A stretch of DNA of 64,000 nucleotides from Thermococcus radiotolerans (GCF_002214565.1 NZ_CP015106.1:1674001-1738000), one strand, 5' to 3'; positions 8,456-17,264 are shown, counted from the stretch's first letter. Translations and numbers: made by a program. The notes: a model not told the origin generated them from the letters alone.

Positions 8456-10069
8456 ATGAGAAAGACAGCGGTTGCGTTTATCCTTTTGATGCTGGTCATG
8501 GCGCTTCTCCCCCGGTCCTCGGCTCAGTTCGTCAGTTTCACGACGAACGATGAGATAACCCTGCTGCGCGGCGACTACAGCAGCGGGACGATAATGCTGA
8601 CGAACGCCGGCGGCTTCAGCTTCAAGGTGGTCAGCTACCAGAAGTTCTGGGTCGAGGATGCGGACGGAAACAAGATTCCGGGCTTCAATCTAACTATCAA
8701 GCCAACGATATTCACCGACTGGACATCCCAGAAGACATACTCCGTGTCGTACAACATATCCTGCGTCTCCAACGTCTCCGGCGGAACCTACACCCTCTAT
8801 CTGCGTTTTCTGGCGTACACCGCCGACAACTCGATGTACATAGTTCACGCCACGGTTCCGCTCCACATAATCGAGAGCGCCCTGAACTTCGGGGTTGCCG
8901 ACGCCTACGTGAAGGAGAGGCCCGGCTCGTCCTACGCCCTCAACGGAGAAACCGTAGTGGTGTTCTCCCACGTCGACAACATCGGCCACTCGGACGTCAC
9001 TGTTGAGGCCTCCGTTTCCCTGTCCTCGAACGGCAAGGTCTACTTCTTCGAGAACAGAACGCTGGCTATGAAGCCCGGGGACAACCTGGTACGTTTCGAG
9101 GTTCCCGTTGGCTACGACCTCCCGGAGGGAACGTACAGGCTGGAGTACCGCATCGGGTACGACGGCGGAAGCTACAGGTACTCCCGCGAAATCCCGGTTC
9201 GTTTCGGGGTTAAACTCGTTGGCCTCTCCCTCCAGTCGGACGTCGTGAAGCTCGGTGAAAAAAACAGGGCCTACCTCACCCTCCTGTCGGAGAGGACGGT
9301 TGGCCTCAACCTGACCGTGGAGACCTACAGGAACGGAAGCCTCGTCTCGAACACCACGACACCGGTTACCGTTAAGGGCGGCACGGACGTGATTGAGGCG
9401 GAACTTCCGACCAACGTATCAGGAAACCTGACCTCTGTCATAGAGCTGACCTTCGATGGGAGGGTCATTGGAAGCGGTAAGGTCTCCTACAAGGTGCAGG
9501 CCCCGCCGGTCATCCGCAACGTGACCTACGAGAGGGTCTCTGACGAGGAGGTCCTGTTTAAAATCACGATGGAGAACCCCAACTACGAGGAGGTTCAGGG
9601 CGAATTCGGATACAGAATCGTCGCCGATGGCAACGTCCTCTACAAGGATTCGCTCCAGAGCGTGCTGAAACCGGGAACCAACGAGGTCTCCCTGAAGTTC
9701 GAACTGCCCGTGGGGAAGGTCGTCGAGTACGAGTTTACCCTGAGCGCGATGGGCGAAACCAGCACGTCCAAGGGAGAGCTGTACCTGCAGCCCCCTGCGC
9801 CCCCAACGACAACCACTACCACCACGACCACCACCGCTTCGAACACCACGACGACAACCCCGTCGGGAGCCTCCGGAGGCCTGTGGATAGGCCTCGTCAT
9901 CGTGGCCTTCCTCCTGCTCGTCGCCGGGGCTTTCTACTACACCCGCGAGGGCGGAAAATCCAAAAAACGCACCAGGCCCAAACCGAAGAGGCGCTCGCCC
10001 CTCGGAAGGTTCAGGAGGCCCAAGGAGCCCAAGTTCAAGGAGAACAAGGAACTCCCCAAGAAGAAGTGA
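8456..10069 (+). CDS. Exported surface protein with beta-rich ectodomain, Thr-rich stalk and C-terminal membrane anchor
   Basis: A 537-residue protein with a cleavable-looking signal peptide (hydrophobic residues 5-20, ending PRSSAQ). About 420 residues of Asn-glycosylation-rich, beta-strand-like sequence follow, resembling repeated Ig-like or CARDB-type modules (for example ETVVVFSHVDNIGHSDVTVE). Then comes a Thr-rich stalk near residues 445-470, a membrane segment (GLWIGLVIVAFLLLVAGAFY), and a strongly basic cytoplasmic tail. The start follows GGTGGTGGGAACGC, with a TATA-like TTTATAT at 8416-8422. No catalytic motif was found. It is probably a cell-surface adhesion or transport accessory protein; that is inference. 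Confidence 0.85.
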   Translation: MRKTAVAFILLMLVMALLPRSSAQFVSFTTNDEITLLRGDYSSGTIMLTNAGGFSFKVVSYQKFWVEDADGNKIPGFNLTIKPTIFTDWTSQKTYSVSYNISCVSNVSGGTYTLYLRFLAYTADNSMYIVHATVPLHIIESALNFGVADAYVKERPGSSYALNGETVVVFSHVDNIGHSDVTVEASVSLSSNGKVYFFENRTLAMKPGDNLVRFEVPVGYDLPEGTYRLEYRIGYDGGSYRYSREIPVRFGVKLVGLSLQSDVVKLGEKNRAYLTLLSERTVGLNLTVETYRNGSLVSNTTTPVTVKGGTDVIEAELPTNVSGNLTSVIELTFDGRVIGSGKVSYKVQAPPVIRNVTYERVSDEEVLFKITMENPNYEEVQGEFGYRIVADGNVLYKDSLQSVLKPGTNEVSLKFELPVGKVVEYEFTLSAMGETSTSKGELYLQPPAPPTTTTTTTTTTASNTTTTTPSGASGGLWIGLVIVAFLLLVAGAFYYTREGGKSKKRTRPKPKRRSPLGRFRRPKEPKFKENKELPKKK

Positions 10070-10076
10070 ATACCAA

Positions 10077-10088
10077 ACTTTTTTATCC
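10077..10088 (+). promoter_or_regulatory. TATA-type promoter of RNase P RNA
   Basis: The element ACTTTTTTATCC starts 8 bases after the preceding stop codon. Its centre is about 26 bases before the first base of the P1 helix at 10110, the distance expected from an archaeal TATA box to the transcription start. Confidence 0.6.
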
Positions 10089-10109
10089 CTCCTTTTCTAA
10101 CTCCCCTTC

Positions 10110-10433
10110 GGCGAGGGGGTCGGGGACTCTCGGGGCACTCCCGAGGAAGTTCCGCCCACCGCACCGGGGCCGCGGTGCCGCAAGGCACCTCCCGAGAGGG
10201 AGGGCAACGGCGCAGAAACGACACGTCCCGGCGGGCATGGGGATGAAAGCGGCGAAGGGCCCGGCGACGGTGCCCGAGCTAACCCGCAGACGACCCGTCG
10301 GGGACCGGTGAAACGGCCGTCCCGCGGGGTGCAAGGCCGAGGAAGGGGCGATGAGTTCCCGGTGGGAGCCCCGTGGTAGGCCGCTCAGTCGAATGTCCCC
10401 TTGAGACAGAAGGCGGGCTACGACCCCCTCGCC
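10110..10433 (+). ncRNA. rnpB: RNase P RNA (archaeal type A)
   Basis: Catalytic RNA of RNase P, which removes the 5' leader of precursor tRNAs. The ends pair perfectly over 13 bases: GGCGAGGGGGTCG at 10110-10122 with CGACCCCCTCGCC at 10421-10433 (helix P1). The conserved CR-I segment GAGGAAGTTCC starts at 10143, and the CR-V segment ACAGAAGGCGGGCTA spans 10406-10420. Together they form helix P4: AGTTCCGCC pairs with GGCGGGCT and leaves the single bulged U that is diagnostic of RNase P. The interior is very GC-rich with several local hairpins, as in Pyrococcus and Thermococcus. About 16 bases at the 3' end overlap the end of the DMT permease gene on the other strand. The protein partner Rnp2 is encoded at 48785-49153. 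Confidence 0.96.
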
Positions 10434-11266
10434 TTGATATCCAGCAGGGATGCAAGGAGTATCAGGGTCCCTCCAATCGCGGTTCTTATTCCCGGAACCT
10501 CCCCGAATATTAAAAAGGCGTAGACTATCGCGCTCATGGGGTCTAGGTAGCTCAGGAGTGCCGCCTCGTTGACCTCGACATCCTTGAGCCCGTCCATGTA
10601 GAGGAACAGCGCCAGAACTGTGTGAACCGCAACGAGAATGAAAATCGCCCACCAGGCAGGTTCTCCGGCGCCCGAGAGGGCCATAAACGGAGCGAGCACG
10701 AGCGATGCTATCGCGAGCTGGAGGAAAGTCAGCGTTTTGCCTTCGATTCCACGCAGGAACCTTCCGAGGTTCGGTATCAGGGCGTAGAAGAAGGCCGCCA
10801 CCAGGGCGAGCAGAATCCCTATGAAGTCCCTGTCGCCCAGGTCAACGTTCTGGCCGCTCATGATCAGGATAAGCCCGGCGAAGGCAGTGCCTATAAGGAG
10901 CCAGCTCTTCAGGCTCAGTTTCTCCCCCAGGAACTTCCACGAGATAACCGTCGCTATTATCGGGGCCAGGTAGTAGACGAGAACCGCGTTGGCTATGGTG
11001 GTGTAGTTAAACGCCGTGAACAGGAAGACCCAGTTCAGGGCGAGGGAAACGCCCAGAGCCAAGAGGGGCTTCCACCTGGCCTTCAGGAGGGGGAGGAGTG
11101 ATTGGAGCCATTCCCTCTTTCTCAGGAGGATGGCGAGGAGCAGGAGGGCGCCCAGAGACACTCTGAAGAAGGCGACCCCTAGGCCGGATAGGTTCGAGAA
11201 GCGTGCGAATATCCCCACGCTGCCCCATATCAGCATCGCCGTGGCTATCTTTATCCTTCCGTTCAC
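10418..11266 (-). CDS. DMT superfamily (EamA) permease
   Basis: A 282-residue membrane protein with about ten hydrophobic segments in two EamA repeats, beginning TAMLIWGSVGIFARF. Small-molecule exporters and importers of this family cannot be assigned a substrate from sequence. It starts with GTG, overlapping the PriS stop by 4 bases (GTGA), so it is the third gene of the priL-priS unit. Its 3' end overlaps the RNase P RNA gene in antisense. It differs clearly from the other two EamA proteins in the window. Confidence 0.9.
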   Translation of the reverse strand: MNGRIKIATAMLIWGSVGIFARFSNLSGLGVAFFRVSLGALLLLAILLRKREWLQSLLPLLKARWKPLLALGVSLALNWVFLFTAFNYTTIANAVLVYYLAPIIATVISWKFLGEKLSLKSWLLIGTAFAGLILIMSGQNVDLGDRDFIGILLALVAAFFYALIPNLGRFLRGIEGKTLTFLQLAIASLVLAPFMALSGAGEPAWWAIFILVAVHTVLALFLYMDGLKDVEVNEAALLSYLDPMSAIVYAFLIFGEVPGIRTAIGGTLILLASLLDIKARGS

Positions 11267-12336
11267 AGTTCATCCCCGTGCTCTTCCAGCCACTCCCCGT
11301 AGGCTTCCCTGACCTCTTTCCTTCTGAATCTGGGAACCGCATCCTCGAATGGGTTGAACCGCTCAAGTTTTTTCTCGTCCGGGCCGATGTAGGTCGTTAC
11401 GAGGCCGACTTTGGAATGGAGGCTCGATGGGAGGCGCAGGATTCTTTTAACATCAACAGTGACCCTTCCGTCAAAGTATGCCTTTGAGAACGTACTTGAT
11501 GCATTGAGGAGTATCATGAGGCCACTTCTTTTTTCGCCCTTTCGTGGAGGTCTTTTAAGGGAGCCAGGAAAAGACACGTTGGGAGATTTCGCGTTTAGTA
11601 CAAACTCCTTGTAGATCTTTTCTGTGTTCTCAAGGATGTCCTGAATCTGCTTTGGACTTAACCCAAAGTTCTCTAAGTGGTTTTTGTTAATTCTTTTTAT
11701 GAAGTATCCAAACCTCAGCCGAAACACTCGGTGGTAGCCGGAGGAGAGCATTATCATATTACTTTCAATGTCCTTCTTGTAGTTTAACTCTTCTGCGGCA
11801 CTGACGTAAGCCAGCACCTTCTCCCTGGCCTTTCCGTCAAGACCCAGTGCCCATTCATCCAGAACGCGGATGTGGTAGCCTCTCCCGGAGTATATCACGT
11901 GGACGTTCTCGAAGCCGAAGTCCTCCTTGAGAACCACCAGGGTGTCCCTCGCCAGTTCCTTTGCGTCCTCGAGGCATATCGGGCACACCTGGCCGTGCTC
12001 GTGAAGGTGGGAGCACCTCCTCAGCGGCAGGTCCTTCGCGTCTATGTCGAAGACGAGTTCGGCTCCCAGCCAGCCGCTCATGCCCTTGGGCTCCTCGTAG
12101 AGGGCGACGCTGGAGTATATCGCGTACGGGGCCGTTGCTCGTATGTAATCGCCCAGATCGCGAACATCAAGGAAGACGTTCTTTCTGTCGCTCGGTCCCT
12201 CTCCGGTGTGGTCGAAGCCGAACTCCCTGTTCTCCAAGGTTTCGACTATGAAGTCCGGGAGTTTCGCGGGGCTCCATTCCTTCGAGTAGTAGAGTTTCCG
12301 CTCCTTCAGCGTGGCCTCCCTGAACAGCTCAGCCAT
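11263..12336 (-). CDS. priS: DNA primase small (catalytic) subunit PriS
   Basis: Catalytic subunit of the archaeo-eukaryotic primase, which makes primers for replication. Of 357 residues, the N-terminal half is highly typical: EFGFDHTGEGPSDRKN, the catalytic DID triad region in ELVFDIDAKDLPLRRC, the zinc-binding His/Cys cluster CSHLHEHGQVCPIC, and VIYSGRGYHIRVLDEWAL. I use the ATG at 12336, where GGTGAGGAGA precedes MAELFREATLKERK; a longer frame opens at 12390 inside priL. The start overlaps the priL stop by 8 bases. Between about 11440 and 11790 the DNA is markedly poorer in GC than the rest, and the protein there is less familiar. The C-terminus (YFDGRVTVDVKRILRLPSSL) is again typical. Confidence 0.96.
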   Translation of the reverse strand: MAELFREATLKERKLYYSKEWSPAKLPDFIVETLENREFGFDHTGEGPSDRKNVFLDVRDLGDYIRATAPYAIYSSVALYEEPKGMSGWLGAELVFDIDAKDLPLRRCSHLHEHGQVCPICLEDAKELARDTLVVLKEDFGFENVHVIYSGRGYHIRVLDEWALGLDGKAREKVLAYVSAAEELNYKKDIESNMIMLSSGYHRVFRLRFGYFIKRINKNHLENFGLSPKQIQDILENTEKIYKEFVLNAKSPNVSFPGSLKRPPRKGEKRSGLMILLNASSTFSKAYFDGRVTVDVKRILRLPSSLHSKVGLVTTYIGPDEKKLERFNPFEDAVPRFRRKEVREAYGEWLEEHGDEL

Positions 12337-13546
12337 TCTCCTCACCGCCCTCGACGCTTTCCTTCTCGCCGGCTTTTCCTCTGTTTTCAAGGTAGAGACG
12401 TCTCAGATAGTACGTCAGCGGGTTCTTGATGTTCCTGCAGTGTCTGTCCGGCTTACAGAGCTGCGGGGCGTTTGCCCGTATCTTAGAGCAGTTTGGCGGG
12501 AAGTACCACGTGGAGTTTCCGCTGTCCTCGAGGGTTGGCTTGTCCGTCAGGCCGAAGCCGAGGTGATACCAGATGTTCTTGACCTCGTGGGGCTGGTCCT
12601 CGAAGAGTGGCGGGCTGCAGCGGTTGCCAGCCTCGATTATCACAGGAAGTATCTCCTTCTCAACGATGCTCAGGTCGCTCACGCAGTCCCTTATCCTGAC
12701 GTCCCTCCTGGGGGGATTGGGGCACAGCCTCGCGTAGCTCAGGAAGCTCGTGAGGAGAACCGTTATAGCGTAGTTCCTCAGTCCGGATGGAACGCCCCCG
12801 AGGGCGATTTTAACGCACGGAGGGAAGAGGTCAAAGCGCAGCGGCTGAGCTTCTGCCGAGCCCATCCTTTCGAGCCTTTCCTTGAAGTGCTCCCTCGCGA
12901 CCTCCCCGAGTCTCTCGTAGAGCCTGAGGTAGTACTCCGGAAGCTCGTCCCTCACCTCATAGAGCAGGTTCACCGCCCTTTCAAAGTTCCTCTCGAAGGA
13001 CCTCTCCCACAGCCTCAGTCCCTGTTCCTCCGTGAGGTAGGCGTAGCCTCTCCTGATGTACACCTCCTTGAGGCTGCCGTCCCACAGCTCCAGAAGCTTT
13101 CCGAGGGGTATTTTGTACTTCAGCCTGAGCCTCTCCCTCTCCCCCGGTGGGAGTTCCTGGTGGTGGGTTCTCTCAAGTATCGTTCTGTCCCTGGTGGGTA
13201 TCTCAGCTGTATCCACGCTCTCCAGGGCGATTGAGGTTCCCCTTATCCTCCCCGCCCGTCTAAGTCTCTCGGAGTATATCTTAGCGTTGCTCTCCTTTAC
13301 GAGCTCCATCTCTATGCCGTAGGGTGAAAACGCAAGGGCTCCCAGAAGGGCGTAGAACGTCAGCAGGTCCTGAACGTCTCCAAGTCCGAGAATCTCCTCC
13401 GGAATCTCGCCCGATTTCACCCACGAGACCCTCTCTATGGCCTGGTCTATTCCCACGTAGGAGGGGATGATTGAGAGCAGTTCGCTTATTCCACCGAACT
13501 CCTCCTTGACGAGCCGCTTGGCTCTATCTCCGAAGGGATCAAGCAT
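12329..13546 (-). CDS. priL: DNA primase large subunit PriL
   Basis: Regulatory subunit that binds the 4Fe-4S cluster and helps PriS start primers. It has 405 residues. An alpha-helical N-terminal domain precedes the C-terminal iron-sulfur domain, where four cysteines are visible in LFPPCVKIALGG, AGNRCSPPLF, FPPNCSKIRANAPQLC and the neighbouring DRHC. The start at 13546 has GAGGTGAAGCC before it; an in-frame ATG at 13561 lies upstream of that site. A TATA-like TTTTATG at about 13581-13588 on this strand fits. It is the first gene of priL-priS-EamA. Confidence 0.95.
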   Translation of the reverse strand: MLDPFGDRAKRLVKEEFGGISELLSIIPSYVGIDQAIERVSWVKSGEIPEEILGLGDVQDLLTFYALLGALAFSPYGIEMELVKESNAKIYSERLRRAGRIRGTSIALESVDTAEIPTRDRTILERTHHQELPPGERERLRLKYKIPLGKLLELWDGSLKEVYIRRGYAYLTEEQGLRLWERSFERNFERAVNLLYEVRDELPEYYLRLYERLGEVAREHFKERLERMGSAEAQPLRFDLFPPCVKIALGGVPSGLRNYAITVLLTSFLSYARLCPNPPRRDVRIRDCVSDLSIVEKEILPVIIEAGNRCSPPLFEDQPHEVKNIWYHLGFGLTDKPTLEDSGNSTWYFPPNCSKIRANAPQLCKPDRHCRNIKNPLTYYLRRLYLENRGKAGEKESVEGGEENG

Positions 13547-13748
13547 GGCTTCACCTCTCATCGATAGGTGGATGTTGGAGCATAAAACGGTTTCCGTGGT
13601 GGTTGTGGATTATACATTTCCCAACTACGGATTCTCCAAAAACCCTTAGGGCGGCCGTTTGTGGCGCTTGCAGCCCCAAATAGCGCGAACTTCCGAACAA
13701 TCCCCGGGATATATCGATTTAAACGTGAGTGGCCACTTGCACCCCAAA

Positions 13749-13760
13749 AGTTTTATATCT
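13749..13760 (+). promoter_or_regulatory. TATA-type promoter of the KaiC-like gene
   Basis: AGTTTTATATCT, preceded by a C/A-rich BRE-like stretch, lies about 70 bases upstream of the ATG at 13825. Initiation near 13782 would give a leader of roughly 40 bases. The stretch 13562-13748 between priL and this element holds no gene I can support. Confidence 0.6.
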
Positions 13761-13824
13761 CTTTGGTTCCAGATGTTATATTAGACAAAGGAGAGAGTTC
13801 GTAAAGATTTCACGGGTGATTTGG

Positions 13825-14574
13825 ATGGTCATGAAATACACCGTCAAAAGAGTAAAAAGCGGTATCCCTGGTTTTGACGATTTAATCGAGGGTGGTTTTC
13901 CCGCGGGGACGACCGTCTTGGTTACAGGGCCAACTGGAAGCGGTAAGACTACTTTTGGAGTTCAGTTCGTCTACAAGGGTGCCGCTGAGCATAACGAACC
14001 CGGAGTCATAGTCACCCTTGAGGAGAGGGCGCAGGACCTTAGAAGGGAGATGCTTGCCTTCGGATGGGACCTTGAAAAGTACGAGAGGGAGAGGAAGATA
14101 GCCATAGTGGACGGCGTCAGCGCGGTTGTCGGGCTACCCTCCGAGGAGCAGTACGTTCTCGAGGGCAACCTCAACGCCGAGGACTTTCTCCGCTACATAT
14201 ACCGTGTCGTCAAGGCGATAAACGCCAAGAGGCTGGTGATAGACTCGATCCCCTCCATAGCCTTTAGACTCCAGGAGGAGGGCAAGATAAGGGAGGTTCT
14301 TCTCCAGCTCAACACGATACTCCTCGAGATGGGCGTCACCTCGATACTGACCACCGAGGCTCCCGACCCTAGCAGGGGTAGAATAAGCCGCTATGGAATG
14401 GAGGAGTACATAGCAAGGGGCGTCGTCCTCCTGGACTTCGTTGAGAAGGAGGTCGAACTGAAGCGCTACCTCCTCATCAGGAAGATGCGCGAGACCAAGC
14501 ACTCCATGAAGAAGTACCCATTCGAGATCAACGAGGAAGGCATCGTCGTCTACCCGAGCGGCGAGGTCTACTGA
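13825..14574 (+). CDS. KaiC-like RecA-superfamily ATPase
   Basis: A single-domain KaiC-family ATPase of 249 residues. Walker A is GPTGSGKTTFG near residue 30, the catalytic glutamates follow in VTLEERAQDLRREM, and Walker B is RLVIDSIPSIAF. The N-terminus VKSGIPGFDDLIEGGFPAG is the classic KaiC opening. Archaeal members are linked to signalling, motility or DNA-related roles, but the role of this one is unknown. I use the ATG at 13825, 4 bases after GGTGAT; a longer frame starts at 13729 and would cross the promoter. It appears to be a single-gene unit. Confidence 0.92.
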   Translation: MVMKYTVKRVKSGIPGFDDLIEGGFPAGTTVLVTGPTGSGKTTFGVQFVYKGAAEHNEPGVIVTLEERAQDLRREMLAFGWDLEKYERERKIAIVDGVSAVVGLPSEEQYVLEGNLNAEDFLRYIYRVVKAINAKRLVIDSIPSIAFRLQEEGKIREVLLQLNTILLEMGVTSILTTEAPDPSRGRISRYGMEEYIARGVVLLDFVEKEVELKRYLLIRKMRETKHSMKKYPFEINEEGIVVYPSGEVY

Positions 14575-14640
14575 CCCTCTTCTTTTCCACCCCCACCGTT
14601 AATGGGGTAAGTTTTTAAGGTCCAATTCTTACTACCAAAC

Positions 14641-15807
14641 ATGGTGACAAATAAAAGACTGACAGTTGTTCTGTTGATTGGTTCGTTAGTGGTTCTGCTG
14701 GTCATGGCCCACATCGGCGCAACCACGGGAGGCTCCGACGAGTTCACCGGCGTCTGCGTGTACTCCTCGGGCTCCTTCTCGCTCCTGAGCGATGGACGGA
14801 CCACGGTGGGAGTGTACGCATCCCTTCAGGAGGGTCGGGTTTACCGGGCCGTGGGGAGGATGTACAACACGACCTCTGGAGCAAGGCTCAGGGATGCCCG
14901 AATAGAGCCGGCCGAGCCGGACTTTCCCCTCTCCACCGTGGAGGGCGCCTACTGGCCGTCATCGGACCTTTACATATTGACGCCCGAGAGGGTGAGGCTG
15001 GCGGTCGCTCTCCCCGTGGAAAAGGGTCGAATCGTGAGGATCGAGGGCATCTGGTATCGAAACAGGTTCTATCCCCTCAGATACAGGGTTCTTGGGTTTC
15101 CGGGGAAGCCCAGAGAGAGCATGCCATGGGTCGTCGAGGGAACCGTGATTTACAACGGCTCAAGAACCGTGATCTGGAACGGAAGCGAGGAGGTTGTTCT
15201 CTACCTCCCCTACGGCACAAGCCTCGAAGTTGGGGAGCGCGTGAGGGTGGTGGGAATAGTCAGGTTCTACTCAAAGCTTTCCCTCATCGTTGATTCGCCC
15301 GATGATGTTGTCGTAACGGGCCGCGCGGAGCGGGTTCCGGTTTCAGAGGCGTCCATCGGGGACATCGCCGTCGGTAACTGCACCGTAATTGCAGCCGGTC
15401 GCTCCCTGAAGCTCGACTGCACAGGGTTGAGGCTCCACAACTTCCGGGCCAGGGTCGGTGACAGGATTCACTTTGAGGCCGTCAGGAGGAGGTCTTCACT
15501 CCACTGCCTGAAGTGCGAAGTCATCGAGCCCAGGGAAGGGCTGCCCAACGGGATATGCTCCTTCTCTGACGGGGCCTTTGCAAGGATAGCCGGATGGGTT
15601 GAATGGCTCAGGGTTTACAGGAACGGCTTTGGACTGGCGAACGTCACCAACGGCGACTGCTGGGTTCTCCTCAAACTCAGGAAGTCACTCAACGTCTCCC
15701 TCGAGGCTAACGAGCCAGTAACGGCCTACGGATTCTTCACCACCTACAGGAACATGCCCGCCTTTGAAGTTGCTTCGGGTGATGACCTTTGCTCCGGGAA
15801 CTGCTGA
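14641..15807 (+). CDS. Exported protein with OB-fold-like repeats
   Basis: A 388-residue protein with an N-terminal signal anchor (residues 7-25, VVLLIGSLVVLLVMAHIG). It then has several modules of the type v.G.v.....l...vg..v.v.G.v.f, for example VVEGTVIYNGSRTVIW to GERVRVVGIVRFYSKLSLIV. This looks like repeated OB folds, but it is a pattern judgement, not a family match. Five or more cysteines occur in the last third, and the protein ends DDLCSGNC. A TATA-like TTTTTAAGG near 14610 sits only about 30 bases before the ATG, so the message is probably leaderless. The last 19 bases overlap the next gene, a permease, so the two are likely coupled. Confidence 0.8.
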   Translation: MVTNKRLTVVLLIGSLVVLLVMAHIGATTGGSDEFTGVCVYSSGSFSLLSDGRTTVGVYASLQEGRVYRAVGRMYNTTSGARLRDARIEPAEPDFPLSTVEGAYWPSSDLYILTPERVRLAVALPVEKGRIVRIEGIWYRNRFYPLRYRVLGFPGKPRESMPWVVEGTVIYNGSRTVIWNGSEEVVLYLPYGTSLEVGERVRVVGIVRFYSKLSLIVDSPDDVVVTGRAERVPVSEASIGDIAVGNCTVIAAGRSLKLDCTGLRLHNFRARVGDRIHFEAVRRRSSLHCLKCEVIEPREGLPNGICSFSDGAFARIAGWVEWLRVYRNGFGLANVTNGDCWVLLKLRKSLNVSLEANEPVTAYGFFTTYRNMPAFEVASGDDLCSGNC

Positions 15808-16916
15808 GCGGAGTCCTCGCGGGAACCATTAGCGGTATCCTCCCCGGAATCCACGTGAACACCCTTGGAGCTTTTTTAGCGACCGCGGGGATAGGCGGGA
15901 ACCTGCTGCTCTTCTCGATGGGTTTAACCCATACGTTCCTGGACGTCGTTCCGTCGGCTTTCCTCGGCGTTCCTGACGAGGGAACGGCCCTTGGAATCCT
16001 GCCGGCGCACAGGCTCGTTCTCCGCGGAAGGGCCATGGAGGTCGTTAGGATAGCGCTGTGGGCGAGCTTTCTGGCGGTTTTCATGACGATTCTCCTCTCC
16101 CCCGTCTATCCCGTGCTGGCGGGCGCTTACAATCCAAAAATTGGGAGGGCGGTCGTATGCTTTCTGGCCCTTCTCCTGATCCTCACCGAGAGGGGCCTGA
16201 AAAAGCTCCACGCGGCTCTGGTGTTCATTCTCTCCGGCCTTCTGGGAGTCCTAGCTTTCCGGCTCCCCCTGAGGCAGCCGTACTACCACCTATTCACGGG
16301 GCTCTTCGGTTTGCCTGTGCTCGTTATGGCGATCGTGAATGGGACCTGGAGCCTATCGGGAGGCGATGGAAAAATCAGAATGGACTTGAAACGCTTCATG
16401 GGCTTCTCCTTTCTGGGAACCCTCCTTGGGATGATGGCCTCGCTGATCCCAGCGTTCACCGCCTCTCAGGCGGCTCTGATTGGCTCTTTTCTCTCCAGGG
16501 ACGAGCGCTCGTTTCTGACGGTCGTTTTTTCCGTCAACACCGCCAACTTCCTGTTTTCGTTCGTGAACTTCCTGGAAACCGGGAGGGTGAGAAACGGCAT
16601 CGTGGCGCTCATGACCCCCGATGCCGTGGGATTCCTGCCGTACTACGCCCTGGCGGCCCTCTTCGTTTCCCTTCTGGTTCTGAGTTACGGCGAGCCGCTG
16701 GCGGCCATCATACTCAAGGCCCTGTCACGTGTGCCCTACAGGCTCCTGAACGGTACGGTTGTGGTTGCCCTCCTGCTTCTCTCCCTGTACTTCGACGGCC
16801 TCCTGGGACTCCTCGTCCTTACGGGGGGAGCCATGATAGGGCTTCTGGCAATGGCCCTCGGCGTCAAAAGAACGAACTGTATGGGGGTTCTCATGCTCCA
16901 AATAATAATCGGATAA
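15789..16916 (+). CDS. TctA/DUF112-family membrane permease
   Basis: A 375-residue integral membrane protein with about ten hydrophobic segments. The N-terminus LAGTISGILPGIHVNTLGA and the second-half SLIPAFTASQAALIG are the two Gly/Pro-rich repeats typical of TctA/DUF112, the large membrane subunit of tripartite tricarboxylate transporters. The TctB and TctC partners are not nearby, as is usual for archaeal DUF112 proteins. The start is a TTG at 15789 with GGTGAT 5 bases before it, inside the end of the preceding gene. The coupled exported OB-like protein may be its external partner; that is inference. Confidence 0.85.
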   Translation: MLRELLSGVLAGTISGILPGIHVNTLGAFLATAGIGGNLLLFSMGLTHTFLDVVPSAFLGVPDEGTALGILPAHRLVLRGRAMEVVRIALWASFLAVFMTILLSPVYPVLAGAYNPKIGRAVVCFLALLLILTERGLKKLHAALVFILSGLLGVLAFRLPLRQPYYHLFTGLFGLPVLVMAIVNGTWSLSGGDGKIRMDLKRFMGFSFLGTLLGMMASLIPAFTASQAALIGSFLSRDERSFLTVVFSVNTANFLFSFVNFLETGRVRNGIVALMTPDAVGFLPYYALAALFVSLLVLSYGEPLAAIILKALSRVPYRLLNGTVVVALLLLSLYFDGLLGLLVLTGGAMIGLLAMALGVKRTNCMGVLMLQIIIG

Positions 16917-16925
16917 GAAGAGGAA

Positions 16926-17234
16926 TCAGGGAGATTTCTCCTTCAGAATCCTCTGGAGTTCGTTGTAGTCCGTTACTATTCTCTTGTCGTCCAGCGTAGT
17001 GAAGTACGCCTTCTTGACCCGAATCTTCTTCGTACTTACGTACTTCTTCTCGGGCGGATCGTAAGAACCGGGCTCGACGACCTCGTCTTCGATCGTGTAC
17101 ATGCCGAGGTCGGGTTGGCCGACGTATTTCCAGACTTCGTAGAAGACCTCCGGCTCAAGGTGGATTTCGCCGTCAATCTCTATCCAATCCGCCCCTATTT
17201 CCTCGAGAAACTCTTTCACTACCTCGAAGTGCAT
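16926..17234 (-). CDS. Conserved hypothetical protein, 102 residues
   Basis: A small soluble acidic protein starting MHFEVVKEFLEEIGADWIEI with no signal peptide or membrane segment and no motif I can assign. The frame is open upstream to 17561, but that extension lies antisense to the methyltransferase gene. The ATG at 17234 has GGTGATTCT before it, and a TATA element at 17265-17275 gives a short leader. It shares this promoter region with the divergent methyltransferase gene. It resembles small Thermococcales-specific proteins of unknown function. Confidence 0.8.
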   Translation of the reverse strand: MHFEVVKEFLEEIGADWIEIDGEIHLEPEVFYEVWKYVGQPDLGMYTIEDEVVEPGSYDPPEKKYVSTKKIRVKKAYFTTLDDKRIVTDYNELQRILKEKSP

Positions 17235-17264
17235 AGAATCACCGGCATAATATAGGACGCTAAG

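Noticed and set aside
9800-9870. ACC/ACG-rich simple repeat
   Set aside because: It encodes the Thr-rich stalk of the surface protein and is not an independent repeat element.
9883-10652. Open frames on both strands across 10070-10430
   Set aside because: This stretch is the RNase P RNA; the frames lack start signals and cross helix P1 and P4 sequences.
12311-13234. A 307-residue open frame on the plus strand
   Set aside because: Antisense to priL/priS, whose domains and start sites are clear.
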